A DNA stretch of 64,000 nt from Hyposmocoma kahamanoa (GCF_003589595.1 NW_020653715.1:2574825-2638824); one strand, 5' to 3'. Counted from the first letter of the stretch, positions 10,780-22,134 are shown. The notes: a model not told the origin generated them from the sequence alone. Translations and numbers: made by a program.

Positions 10780-11330
10780 ATCGAAATTGTATACCGGCTT
10801 TATCTGCCGTCCACTAACCAAAACGCGACTAGGTGACAAATGGTCAAATATCAGTTTTAAATAGCAAGAGATAGAGCACAAAATTATCTTTTAAAAACAG
10901 TTAAAAATTAGTTAACATGTTCGACTTTTTTTCTTTTTCTTTTTTTTTATCGCGAGGAAATCCGTCATTATGTGAGACTCCTACTCACTAAAACCCCGCG
11001 GCACCCGTCTCTGCACCATGTGCTGGGTCTTGGGGGCGCCGAAGCATTCTTCCAAAACCCAGCGGTGCCTACCCGTTTCCGGGCTCACCTCGCTAAGAAG
11101 GAAGGAGAGGAGCTATTCCTTCCTTCATAGCCCACTGAGAGGCGTGCGCGGGTGCACGCGACGCCATCTCGAACCACGTGTAGACGACGAACGTGTATCG
11201 GAACTTACCCCAACGATGCGTAGCTGAAATATCATCAAACAATATCAATATTCTAAAACAGGGTTATGGTTTTATTATGATATCTTAAAAAAATATTTTG
11301 TCACTTGTCACGGCAGTTATGTTGTCACGT
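10780..11330. repeat. Repeat family I, interrupted by a GC-rich retroelement fragment
   Basis: The outer parts match 32105-32340 (TGCCGTCCACTAAC, AGCAAGAGATAGAGCACAAA, ATCGGAACTTACCCCAACG). The inner part, about 10925-11195, is GC-rich, starts with a long poly-T and carries GTGAGACTCCTACTCACTAA. It is absent from the 32-kb copy, consistent with a minus-strand poly(A) retroelement insertion. A 69-codon open frame here is not a gene. Confidence 0.55.
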
Positions 11331-11519
11331 AATTATTTTAACCAATAGAAAGCTCAGTGTCTTATTCACAATAAAATTAAAACAAAAACAATAAATAAAT
11401 AAATCGCCGTAAGCTCTAAAGTTTGCCATATCAATGTATCTAAATCCATAAAGAACATTTGCTCTAACGTCAACAGTCAAAAAACCGATTTTTCAAGACG
11501 TCTTTGGTAATCCAACGAC

Positions 11520-11553
11520 GATTGCGTTTAACTATAATTCGTTAAACGCAATC
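11520..11553. repeat. 13-bp perfect hairpin
   Basis: GATTGCGTTTAAC (11520-11532) and GTTAAACGCAATC (11541-11553) pair perfectly around an 8-nt loop. No associated gene; function unknown. Confidence 0.65.
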
Positions 11554-12187
11554 TTCAAAATTTTCTTTTGATTTGAAGGCGAGAAAATTCCTCTGAATTC
11601 GTGAACAAAAAAATTGCTGTCAGCTATCGCAGATATTTATCGAGTACGACTTAATGCGTAGTGAAATTTGTTTACAATGTAGTAAAGACTAAAAACCCTC
11701 TGATTGTATCTGTGCAATGTGTAAAAATTCACCATTCTGGTTTGGATCACTATTCTTGAATAGCAGTGATATGAAGTCCATTAGCAGACGAGAAAAACAT
11801 TTATTATTTATTTACTCCAATATAATCATGGAATATCATCAACATTGGGTTATCAACTATCATTATCAGCGTATGCGAGCTACAAAACACGATTGTACCA
11901 AATCTGTGACCTTATAATGACCTCAGCACCGTTATATTACGACAGATATTTTTAGGATGTTTTGACGACAATGATCACTGTGTCCAAATACTGTAATCTT
12001 TCAAAGCCAAAATCACAAATGTAAATAAAACGTATTGTGTTTAAATTATACTCGCGTTGATAAACATGCACATGACAATAACATCACAACTGTTTGTTGT
12101 TTTAATTAAGTTATTCACTCGCGTAGAAATTAAAGAATTATATGTCATTAGAATAGCTAGCTATTCAGTGTATTAGACAAACAAGGT
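11554..12187. other. Intronic DNA, nothing recognised
   Basis: AT-rich DNA inside the first intron of the calcium-binding gene. No exon-like frame or terminal repeat was found. Confidence 0.35.
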
Positions 12188-12195
12188 GTAACAAC

Positions 12196-12481
12196 CATTG
12201 ACTTACAAATAAATGGACGAAGGGTCTAATACAAAAACCACGAAAAAAATGTCCCAAGTCAACTTATTTAAACGTAGTGACATGTAAAGTAATATGAAAA
12301 AGCTAAAACGTTGAATTTAAATTGTAATGTCATCGCAGTACTGTCTAATTTTGCTTGCTTCGCTGTCAGTCGAACAAACGAAGACTAAAGCGTGAATGAC
12401 GCTCTGTATACGATTTTAACGCCCTATAAGTTCGGACACTTTTTAGCGCGGACCCGACGTCCATATAATTGTAAGTCAATG
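12196..12481. mobile_element. MITE family E, copy 1 (hAT-like)
   Basis: 286 bp with ends CATTGACTTACAA / TTGTAAGTCAATG and a perfect 8-bp duplication GTAACAAC (12188-12195, 12482-12489). It contains CGAACAAACGAAGACTAAAG and GTTCGGACACTTTTTAGCGC, shared almost unchanged with 23872-24160 and 39520-39805. No coding capacity. Confidence 0.92.
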
Positions 12482-12584
12482 GTAACAACACAATAAAATC
12501 TTAAAATGCGAAGCTAGAACTTGTGAGAGAGAAACATTGGTTTGTTTTAAAAAACCAATTATACAAGATTATTTACGAAATAAT

Positions 12585-12950
12585 AGTTTTCACGTCACTA
12601 CCTCGGAAAGGCTTTCGTTCTCATTAGACATCTGCGCGAAAGTGTTTTTCCCACGCTAGCGTGAAAAGGTTTTTGGAATTTGAACTTGACGATGGACGTT
12701 AGGGGGACCTTTATCTTTCGGTGAAAAAAACGCACAATGGCACGTTCAACAACGCGATTTGTCGTAGATTATTTATGTAATAGAAATCCGTTGATATATT
12801 TTATTCTTATTATTGTAGACATTAAATTGACAACGATAACTAATTTTGTTTATGAAATCATTTTTGATGAAAGAATTAATAAAACTGATTTGTTAATAGT
12901 TCAACTGATTTTCATTCATCTACCATTTTCCTTGCTATAGTGAGGTGAAA
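12585..12950. mobile_element. Family F MITE-like element, copy 1
   Basis: Imperfect terminal inverted repeats GTTTTCACGTCACTACCTCG (left) and AGTGAGGTGAAAAG (right). The interior matches about 39085-39500 in inverted orientation (e.g. AAGGCTTTCGTTCTCATTAG). Target duplication not resolved. The 67-codon open frame at 12737-12940 is incidental. Confidence 0.6.
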
Positions 12951-13384
12951 AGTTGTGTACTTCCCTCGGCAACAAAGTGGCTTGAAACCCTTAGGTTTCA
13001 AATACAAATACTCAATTCAAACAACAACCAACTTTGCAGCCTTGTATAACAAATAACCATTTCCGAAACATCATTATGACATGTTATAATTAACATTCAG
13101 TCAACTCGTAATTTGAATTTGTTATTTGTAATTTTAATATATTGATAAAACGTTAACTATCGCAGTGAATAATAAAAACAACAAATAGTTGACTATGACA
13201 TTCTAGGTTATCGTTGTAGGTATAATTATTTATAAGTCACGTTTTATTTTTTGATACAGATAACAGTATTTTGGCAAACATAAAAATAAAGATGAAGCTT
13301 ATATATCACCTTACGACCTTTTAAGTAATTACTCTAATGCACGTTAATAAGCTAAAACATAGCGGAGATTGCGTATGTTTGAGA
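12951..13384. other. Intronic DNA, nothing recognised
   Basis: AT-rich sequence between repeat families F and P; no supported feature. Confidence 0.35.
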
Positions 13385-13674
13385 GTCAATATAACCTCAA
13401 ATGGCTTTGGTAACCGCGTAACAGTGAAAGTGTTGAATCTTTCACTTTGGAAAAAATATACAGTAAAATAGAGGATATATTCTGATTACTATACGGTGTG
13501 AAAACACGACTCGTAAAAAATGTCACGATAGAAAAAACACAAACTTATCTCGAAATTTTACAAGAATAGGTAGGTACTTCAGAAACACAAACTTTAGTTC
13601 ACTAAATACAACACGTATAGTATTCAATACACATTTTGCAAATAGCTTTAATTTCGTTTGTAAAAAAATAAATT

Positions 13675-13863
13675 TATCGAGTTCTTAGGTTTTCGCGATT
13701 GTTACACATAGGAAATGAAACTATTTTTCCGGATTTAAATCGCGTATATTTGTTTTTTCAAACAAACCGACGTTTCGGGCCCTTTACAGGTCCCAGTCAA
13801 CCGTGACCATGGGTTTGTTTGAAAAAACAAATATACGCGATTTAAATCCGGAAAAATAGTTTC
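13675..13863 (-). mobile_element. Family C unit with fold-back end and 12-bp duplication
   Basis: Minus-oriented unit ending ATCGAGTTCTTAGGTTTTCG on plus, flanked by AAAAAATAAATT at 13663-13674 and 13864-13875. The far end is an inverted duplication of its own interior (13716-13768 versus 13812-13864, 53 bp each). Confidence 0.7.
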
Positions 13864-13864
13864 A
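13716..13864. repeat. Perfect 53-bp inverted repeat, 43-nt spacer
   Basis: The left arm 13716-13768 (core CTATTTTTCCGGATTTAAAT) and right arm 13812-13864 (core ATTTAAATCCGGAAAAATAG) are exact complements by eye. The spacer carries the GTCAACCGTGACCATGGG core of family C. Confidence 0.8.
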
Positions 13865-14285
13865 AAAAATAAATTCTGAAATAAACCCGGCCACCGCTCG
13901 GTCCAAGCAAAATGAGCCGTATTAGTACGAGAAAAATGTATATCGTGTAGTATACGCATTCTATTTAGTTCAGTTGATATAAAAAAAAATCATTGGCATA
14001 CGTAAACTATCTATAAATACAGAAGTTTTCTTGTAAAATTTCCTGGTAAGTTCGTGTTTTTTTTTCAATCGTGATTATTTTTAGAAATTGTGTTTTCACC
14101 GTATATATCCTCAATATTTTTCCAAAGTAATAGATTCAATACTTCACTGTTGTCGAAATCAACCAAAGCCATTTGAGGTGGTCTAGACTCTTGAATTAGA
14201 AAAAAACCTCTTTGAGACCATTGGTTTAAGAGCTTCGATGCCACAAACAAATATACAGATACCCAGACAAGGCCTTCAAACTTAT

Positions 14286-14460
14286 GGGTCGTATGCCAAA
14301 ACTGTACTCACTGCTCAAGTCAGGATTTGAGCAGACTTGAGTATGATTTCAAGCACTGGAAATACTACCCTAATGGCAAGGACTTGAGTATGATTTTCAG
14401 CGCTCACTGCAATACTCAAGTCCTGACTTGAGTATTGAGTAGAGTTCTGGAATACGAACC
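14286..14460. mobile_element. MITE family B, copy 2
   Basis: GGGTCGTATGCC at the left and GGAATACGAACC at the right, with the same nested CTCAAGTCAGGATTTGAGCA arms as the other B copies. Flanks no longer show a clear duplication, suggesting an older copy. Confidence 0.8.
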
Positions 14461-14547
14461 TCAGTCCCCATCTTTTTGCGTGGGGGTGAAACAGAAAGAA
14501 AGACATGAATTACTTTTGTATTTAGTTTTATCTTTGTGTAAACACTA

Positions 14548-15094
14548 CATCGAGTATATAACTAGAAAATATAGACGAAATGTCATTTAATTTGTTTCAA
14601 AACTATTCTGACAAGTCATTACTGTGACAACTGTGCTCCAATTGGCCAGCCTGAATTCGAAACAATTGACGGTTGTTTGTTGTTTTACTTCAATTCGATC
14701 AGTTTAAAGTTAACTTTTTTTGTTTTTCATTTCAAGTAGAGCTTCGGTATAATGGACAGAAACTGCAAAATTACATATTTAATTACCAAAGAAATGCGAT
14801 ACCGTTTGTTTTGTACTTAGATGTTTTGCTGTTTTTCCCACACCACCGAATGGAAACCCCCCCAAATAGTTAAAGATACTTATTATCTTTTTTACAATAA
14901 ATACAGAAAAAATGTGTATTCTATGGAGAAATACACACAGGCCAGTTTTTGGCGCTGTATTATTTTTCTAATTTATGATTTCAGCGCAAACGAGAGTTGA
15001 TATTTAAAAAAGTTATATAAGACCCATTTGCCTGATGTGTTGCCAGGGATGGATGGCCCTTATTTCGTCTCTATTTCTGGTTATATACTCGATG
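14548..15094. mobile_element. MITE family A, copy 3 (hAT-like)
   Basis: 547 bp from CATCGAGTATATAACTAGAA to GGTTATATACTCGATG. Flanking octamers AAACACTA and AAATACTA match at 7 of 8. Same orientation and body as copy 1. Confidence 0.87.
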
Positions 15095-15577
15095 AAATAC
15101 TACTATCTTTCGACGCCTAAACAACAAATAAGTTGCGTAATAGATGTTAATTTTAGCTAAGCAAAGATTACAAATTGTCGAGCCTGACCTGCGATAATGG
15201 AAGGTTATTGACCGCGTTATGCACAAAGGCGCAAATGTGTGCGTGGAGTGGCAGGGTTACCCATCACTTTCTTGCACTATTACGTTATATGATCAGCAAC
15301 ATAGCGCAAATGCTAACGCGAATCTATTATCTATGTTTCTATTAATAGAATCCAGAATCCTAATATCCACACATGTGTATTATGTATTTAAAATAGATAT
15401 TATTTCATATTTTTCATTAATTCACTAACTAGAGTAATATTGACGGTTTATTTAAAAAATATATTAAAAGCACTGAAAATGTTATATTTTGGACATGTAC
15501 TTTGGACGTGTCCAAATAGATCATGATTACTTAGTTAATAATTAGGTATATTCGCTACTTATGTATATTATTCGAGA

Positions 15578-15621
15578 ACCCTTGTCTACTAGCTCACCTT
15601 CGTGAGTTAGTAGACAAGGGT
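15578..15621. repeat. 20-bp hairpin with CTTC loop
   Basis: ACCCTTGTCTACTAGCTCAC (15578-15597) pairs with 15602-15621 across loop CTTC, with only one G-T wobble. Unusually perfect for AT-rich intronic DNA; role unknown. Confidence 0.75.
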
Positions 15622-15929
15622 GACATGATTTTTCATGGCGCCTCATTATGTTGATATAATAAATCTGTATTTTTTATACATACATATATTACTCTGCAGT
15701 AAATAAATGAAGAAAACAATGAGTGAATGAGTCTCAGACATAACTTTTTTTTACTTACTTCGTTTCATCTTTCGGAAAATGATGATAAACAATTCACGAC
15801 CATTGTAAATAGTGACGTAAAATGATGTTTTATATTAACGTATGTACAAGTTTCGTAATGAATAAATGAAAACTATATTCAAATATCAAAGCCGTCTTCG
15901 CGCGAAAACGGCTCGCCAGCAGCCTTATT

Positions 15930-16115
15930 GTCGTTCAGTCAATGTGACTGGGAATGTGCGGGGTGTGGTGCGGTATCTAAAGCTAGAGAGGGGCGGAGAG
16001 TGTCCGTTCTCTTTACTTTTTGTGAAGTGAACGGGTAGTAGTTTAAAGATGACGTTTTCAAGTGTAAAAATGATATTTACTTAATAAATTATTATTTGAC
16101 TTGACTTGGATAAAG
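15930..16115 (+). repeat. Short dispersed repeat (family Q), copy 1
   Basis: GTGAACGGGTAGTAGTTTAA then ACGTTTTCAAGTGTA followed by an AATAAAnT-like end. The same order of blocks occurs at 21990-22130. Moderately GC-rich. Class unknown. Confidence 0.5.
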
Positions 16116-16479
16116 ACATTTTCATCTCTTTAAAAGCCAAATCTGTGTATAGACAGGGTCATGATTCTCAATCTATCTATAAAGTCAAGGTGACCTTACT
16201 TGTTGATTCAATAACGTAAACAAATTTTATACAGGTTCTCTTTCTATATGTCTATACGGAAGTTAGATGGCCGGTGTTTACTAGTTTGTTATAGGAACAG
16301 TCTGGTTTCTGAACAACTAGCATCGTCGTATTGGAATCAACTACTTCAACCGGTCTAACAAGATTGTTTTTGTCGCTTTTAAATGTCATGTTCCTGTTTC
16401 CTTAGAAAAATAATTACGGATTTGTGATAAACATTTACTGCTAATCTTTTCGCGAATTTCATCGCGCTGACGCGGCGCG

Positions 16480-16740
16480 GAGACTTTTTTGTATTTTTTG
16501 GACGAAACGAACCAGTCGTGCGCCTGATGGTAAATGACACGCCTGTCCATAACAGTTGCAGTGCCGCCCAGAGCTATAATTCGTAAAGATCTGAGGGGTA
16601 CTGCCACTGCGCCCGTCACCCTGAAACATAAGTTGACAAAACCCACGTGCGTGTAATTTCACCCTTACCCTTCAAAACCGGAAATCAGTAACACTCACAT
16701 TACTGCTTGGCTGCAGAAATAGTTAACCATACTGCAGACC
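16480..16740 (+). repeat. Dispersed repeat family D
   Basis: This is the longest copy: AACCAGTCGTGCGCCTGATG, CTGTCCATAACAGTTGCAGT, CGCCCGTCACCCTGAAACAT and CACTCACATTACTGCTTGGC in order. The open frames seen on minus here are repeat-derived. Confidence 0.65.
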
Positions 16741-16835
16741 TATTCCCTGAACACTATAACTCATTGTCACTTTCCATCAGGTGAGATGGAGGACAGACCT
16801 CACTTATTTTTTTATAAATAAAAAATTATTACACT
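16741..16835 (+). mobile_element. LINE 3' fragment
   Basis: TTCCCTGAACACTATAACTC then TTTCCATCAGGTGAGATGGA match the coding end and 3' sequence of the LINE at 28560-29395 (FPERYNL... and SSFPSGEM). Directly abuts family D. Confidence 0.6.
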
Positions 16836-18754
16836 TCAACCTTATAAATATTATTTACATATTTATCCAAATAACAAAATAGGATATGTAATTATAATGT
16901 TATTCTGTTATGAGTTATGATACAAGGAACATAACAACCTTTAGTGATAACCTTATAAAAATGTTGTTTATCAATTGTTTACAAAGTTACGAACGACGTA
17001 AAAATATTAAATTGGCGAGTTTTCTGATGCAGTTTGCAAGGTGATCAACTCTATTTGCAATAACGGTATCTCGCGAGAGAGCGCTGGAAGAAATGCTGTA
17101 GTGTTTAATACATATAAATTTAACTTTAATCTTTAATGTCTATGTCAAGACGAAATGGACTAGACTCCACCACCTCATTTCACAGGAGTGGGATTTAACG
17201 TAATTACTTTGTTATTTCAATGGCTACGAGTTTCATTTTTGCACAGTAAGCATTAATTTATGTTGTCTACGGACTGATAACAATAGATTTCCGTAAATCA
17301 CGCTAATTGGTGGCCACGACATTTACGCGAATTTGATTTGACGACTAAATTACCGAAAGGGAGACTTCTAATCAAATGCGAGTTACGCGTTATTGCACTA
17401 GCCCCGACGATTTGTCTTTTATAAATAAAATTATGCTGACAATAAATGATTCTGATTCTCTTTTACTGTGAAATAAGCTCATAGTCCCCGGACGTGTTTA
17501 TTATGGAACACGGGGGAGGAAATTTAATCAAATATGATGAAACTAATTTTTTTTCGTAAATGACTTTTTTGTACTTAGTACAAAATAAAAAAAATTGCGG
17601 ATCTTTGTGATTTTTTTATCGAGAGAAGTTTAGTCGATCGGCCCCGTGACTCACTCTTAAATCTCAATTTATTTTTCTCATACCGTGAAACAAAAATAGG
17701 TTCACTACTGGTATCTTGTTTTCATATTCAATTGAAACAAGTTGAATTCGTATTTGGAATGTCGAAATGTGTCAAAACCAGAGATGGGCCAAGCGCGAGT
17801 TAAAACCCATTAATGCCCGCAAAAGACAAAAACTATTTACACTATAAATATTTGTTGTAAATTAAATATTGTACAAATTTCATGATACTATTACAAAATG
17901 TTTATTGCTTTCTGATCTAAACTATTCGATTTGCCTTTCTATTGAATCGATTCTCTTGAAAATCGCATTACAATAAATCGATACAAAAAATCGTTACACT
18001 AGTAATCGGTAGATTGTAGTGCATACATAGTAATGAGAGTCCACAGAAATGCAGGGTCGTCTAAAAAGATTTTATACACCGAAATTGGAAAGTATGGAAT
18101 TATACCAAATTCCGTATACGCCGTTTCTGCTCACAATTTTGATCAGAAATGAGTTAAAACCCGGCCGGGTTTATTGGGTTTGTACCCACTGTCTATCTCT
18201 GGACGTCCATTTTGGGTCTCACTTTGCCTTAAGCATATTTGTGGATGTTTTGAATACTTCTTGCTAACGGTGATAAAGGTTTGTTTTATATATAAAAGAT
18301 TCACAACTCTTGGAAAACGTGTAAAAGCACCAACTCATACTAGGCCGTGGGCTATGACCTCTTATTTTTCTAGTTTTCTATTCTATACATCAAACCGTAG
18401 CTTTGCTACCTTATGTTTGCACGCACAACAAGGGGGACTGTAGGCCAACGACCGACAACGGATGTCACTTGACTACGATAGTTAAATACTAGTTATGTTT
18501 AACTATGCAACGTATTTGAATTTAACCAGACGTTTGGTAACTGCATGGTTCGTTTGTATGTGTAGGTATGTTTCTGTCTACGTGTAGTTATCAAATTATA
18601 ATCAGGTATCAAAATCATAAAGATATTTACTTTCTTTGATAATTATCCGGTAGGTATGCGATTGCCCGATAATTATCTCTTTAATTTTTTTCAAAAAATT
18701 ACAAACAGTGAGAGAACTAAGTAAACATGAACAAAAATCTTTGTGAAAACGTTT
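16836..18754. other. Intronic DNA, little recognised
   Basis: AT-rich. An ATCGATT-rich block at about 17935-18000 ends CGTTACACTAGTAATCGG and resembles 180-240; it may be a transposon end. Overlapping short open frames at 18049-18443 show no family features. Confidence 0.35.
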
Positions 18755-18955
18755 CGATTTCGAAAACTTTCTGCCAAATCATTACTGTGACAACTGCACT
18801 CCGATTGGCCAGCCCCAATTCGAAACAATTGACGGGTGTCGTCAATTGTTTCACTTCAAATCAACCAGTTTAAATTGCTATAATGGATGGAAATTGAAAA
18901 ATTACAAATTTAATATTTAATTACCTATGAAATGTGATTCCGTTTGTTTTGTAAC
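18755..18955 (+). mobile_element. MITE family A, copy 4 (internal fragment)
   Basis: It contains TGCCAAATCATTACTGTGAC, GATTGGCCAGCCCCAATTCG and TTCCGTTTGTTTTGTAA in copy 1 order. Both ends are missing; the right break abuts sequence leading to a SINE. Confidence 0.8.
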
Positions 18956-18987
18956 ATGGATATATTGGAGTAACAGGCGCTCCCCCA

Positions 18988-19164
18988 TTATAATAATAAT
19001 AATAATAACGCACACACTCAACATAGCCCCGGACTAGGGAAACCCTGTGTCGCGGGTGCCATGGACACACACATGTAGACCATACAAATATTTGTCTCGG
19101 CCCGGGAATCGAACCCGGGAACTTGGCGTAGCAGTCGGCAGTAAACGTTCGGCCACGGAGGCGG
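18988..19164 (-). mobile_element. tRNA-derived SINE family S1, (TTA)n tail
   Basis: On minus: GCCTCCGTGGCCGAACG (A box), GGTTCGATTCCCGGGCCGAG (B box), a shortened body, and a tail visible on plus as TAATAATAATAATAATAA (18991-19008). Confidence 0.75.
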
Positions 19165-19728
19165 TTTATATACATCCATACTGGCTTCAGTGCTGTTTTG
19201 TAGATGAGTAGTTTAATATCTACTGACAGCTTACTGTTTCGTGCGACCAGCCAGAATAATATTGACATTTGATACATTTGGATACGTCTCTGATACAAAC
19301 ACATGGCAAGACATTGCCAGCGGTAGCATTTTGTTGTTCCAATTGTTTTTTGAAATTTTATGGCATATTTATCGGCAAGATAATTATCGTTATAATTATC
19401 ATAATTTTTCCACCTTTACAGGTGAACCGTGCCCAGTGGTATTTAAAGGACATTATGAGATACGACGGCCATTTTGTAACTAGGACTATGCCCTCAAATG
19501 CCTCTAAAATAGACTTGTGCACGACAATAGACTGAATGTAAACAATCTAACAATGGTTGAAAATAATATCATTGCCATGACCTTTCACAAGCTATTTATT
19601 AAAGTGCTATAATTGCTGCATGAATAGCAATGAAACAGCCAGTTAATAACATAATTACGATCATTAAATTTGTAACTGTGACTACTTAACTATAGATAGG
19701 CAACAAATAATATTTTTTTATCAACACA

Positions 19729-20172
19729 CATATCATCATAAACCCTCTATGATGTGTTCAAAGGCCGCAAATTACGACCAGACACTGTTTTATTAGAACA
19801 AATTTCGTATCTGTGAAAATGTTATTATTGCATTAATAGCATCAAATTCGAACATCTCTGAAAAACAAAACAATTTGATTGGCCCTCAATTCTAATATCA
19901 GTCGAGATGAAGTTTTATTCAAAATGAAATGTCAATAGCAAACACATTTGACAAATTTCACACGTTACTTGATATTTAACGATATGATAGTTGGGGCCGA
20001 CTCTAGTAATCTAATTTGTCTATGAATTACATAAAAACTACGGTTGTGTGACATACGCGAGAAAAGTTTTTATTTGCCGCCATTTCGCCAGTCGTAACAC
20101 GCGGTTCCGGAACACATCATAAAGAGCTTATAATATGCGTATAAACAAAGCAGTGTATGTAACTGTACATAA
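19729..20172 (+). mobile_element. Family G foldback-type element, copy 1
   Basis: Long imperfect terminal inverted repeats: CTATGATGTGTTCAAAGGCC...AATTACGACCAG at left, and the complement GTCGTAACACGCGG...GAACACATCATAAAG at right. Homologous in inverted orientation to 38095-38527. No coding capacity. Confidence 0.65.
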
Positions 20173-20524
20173 TGTGATGTTTAAAGTTATTCGTCTATTT
20201 AAGATAAAACTTTCCTGAGTTGTACCAACACCCGTAAAAGTATCTGAAGTATTAGAACAGGTGGGCAAGTTGTTTCAACAAATATCTACAGCCGAAAAGG
20301 CGGTTTTTTTGCAGATGCATTGTGTGCATTACAATGTCGAGTACCGTTAGTTTTTAATAAATTTGTTCCATTTGTTTACGTGAATTACATTTTGATGTTA
20401 GGAAAAGATTCTCAATCTTGTAAGATTCCTAAAGTTAGCTGGAAACTTGCTGGCTAACAATAGGACCGACAATATTAGCGTTTTATGGTGTTGTCTTTGA
20501 TTGTTACTCTACTTTGTTTTTTTT

Positions 20525-20690
20525 TATAATACCCAGTGACGGGAAGAACAAGTCGTGCGCCTGGTGGTCGACACGCCTACCCATGACAGTTGCAGTGCCA
20601 CTCAGAGTTTTAAACCTTAGTCTTAGGGGCACTGCCACTGCGGCCGCAGCGCCCATCACCCCCAGACTTAAATGAACAAGTCCCATGTGT
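20525..20690 (+). repeat. Dispersed repeat family D
   Basis: AACAAGTCGTGCGCCTGGTG, ACCCATGACAGTTGCAGTGC and CGCCCATCACCCCCAGACTT in the same order as the copy at 16480. A poly-T run precedes it. Confidence 0.65.
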
Positions 20691-21814
20691 CCCTACGTTT
20701 GGTATTCTGCTCTTCATTAGTTAGTCTATAGCACGTCGATGGTGTAGTGTATTAATTAATATTATACGTATATATTTTTAATTTAAAGACTAAATTGCTG
20801 ATCAAAATTTTCAATGGTAGTTTTGGGAAGGCAACATCGATAGTTAGAGATTGAATGAACGAATGCGATCACTGCCATTCATTTCATTGGCACTCCTCTG
20901 TCGTTCAATCAACTGCCTTTGCATTTAGATTTTTAGCAGAATAATAAATATTATCATAAGTAATTGCAATAATAATCTAAGTGGAGTCTCAGTGGAATGA
21001 CAATGACCGATAGTTAGAAAATTAACAGACTTGAGGCGCAGAAATGCCGAAAAATTATTAGACATATAAAAAACAATATTTTAGCAAAGTTGGTTCGAAA
21101 TTATGACTGCTAAATTGTGATCCCTACCAATCTGATCGAATTTGATGGCTCCCCTTCTGCCAAAACTGCTCAGCCGCATTAGGTATTGTTACTATCTCTG
21201 TCTGGCATAAAAAGAGCGCTTGCGTGTGAGCAAGACGGCATTCGTTTAAAGCGCAGAATAAGAACTAACTACCTTTGTATTGAGCGCGCTCGCTAAATTG
21301 TCCTCTCAATAATTTTCACCTTGTTCTTTCATCACGAATATCTATGTACCGTACGCGTGCATTCAATTTTTTAACAAAATAGACTGTGCATGCCCCGCGT
21401 CACGTACACCAAACGGGGTGTAAACATTTTTTTAGTCCCTCTCTCTCTCTGTCTCCCTCTCTCTCTATGTGTTGTTTGGGAAACTTTTTGGAAACGTCGA
21501 GTCGAGCGACATTGTTTAAATAAACACATCTTTCACAGAAGATGCATCGTTTGTTGCTGTTAAATCTGTAAGCGTATTTTGATCGAATATAATAACAATA
21601 ATAATAAAAATAATAGTACATATAGTACTACTACATATATAGGAATATATATTAAGATTATAATTTCCTAAGTTTAAAACTTATATTAAAAATATTTTAA
21701 TTAGTCATATTATACAATTTAAGAGTATGTGTTAGATAAAGAAGTTTGGAAAGACAACATGAGTCTAGATTCCACGCAATTATGATTCAAAATATTTATA
21801 GCATAGCATTTAAG
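20691..21814. other. Intronic DNA with a CT-rich microsatellite
   Basis: A (CT)n-type tract lies at 21437-21472. The rest shows no exon or element ends. The minus open frame at 21400-21621 spans the microsatellite and is not a gene. Confidence 0.4.
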
Positions 21815-21959
21815 ACTGTACCACCTCAGTCAACCGTGACCATGGGACCTGAAAGGGCCCGAAACGTCGGTTTGTTTGAAAAAACAAATATACGCGATTT
21901 AAATCCGGAAAAATAGTTTCATTTCCTATGTGTAACAATCGCGAAAACCTAAGAACTCG
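21815..21959 (+). mobile_element. Family C retroposon-like unit, complete 145-bp copy
   Basis: The unit runs from ACTGTACCACCTCAGTCAAC to ACCTAAGAACTCG and is flanked by a perfect 12-bp duplication ATAGCATTTAAG (21803-21814 and 21960-21971). It has no poly(A) tail and no terminal inverted repeats. Other copies: 10325, 13675, 36110, 37680. Confidence 0.85.
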
Positions 21960-21989
21960 ATAGCATTTAAGTTTATTTGAAAAGAGCAA

Positions 21990-22130
21990 TCCCTAGAGTT
22001 TCTTGTTCGTTCTTGTCAGGGAGGTCAGCACAGTGAACGAGCAGTAGCTTAAAAAATAACGTTTTCAAGTGTACAAATTTTACCTATGGAATAAAGTCCA
22101 TCCTCTAAGGGATTAATGATTATTTAACTT
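21990..22130 (+). repeat. Short dispersed repeat (family Q), copy 2
   Basis: GTGAACGAGCAGTAGCTTAA and ACGTTTTCAAGTGTACAAAT match copy 1 at 15930-16115. Confidence 0.5.
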
Positions 22131-22134
22131 TGAC

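Larger units (their letters stand above)
13385..14195. repeat. Family P repeat, partly inverted-duplicated
   Basis: AACCTCAAATGGCTTTGGTA at about 13393 recurs inverted at about 14155-14180, and blocks of the interior match 34425-35085 (ATTTCGTTTGTAAAAA, CTGAAAT-AAA). Family C inserted within it at 13675-13863. The open frame at 14065-14250 on minus is repeat-derived. Confidence 0.55.

Noticed and set aside
14065..14250. Minus-strand 61-codon frame that looks coding-like
   Set aside because: It lies in repeat family P and its sequence recurs, mutated, at 13390 and 34430.
18049..18443. Two overlapping plus frames (72 and 89 codons)
   Set aside because: No conserved pattern; frames overlap each other and probably reflect chance in unassigned DNA.
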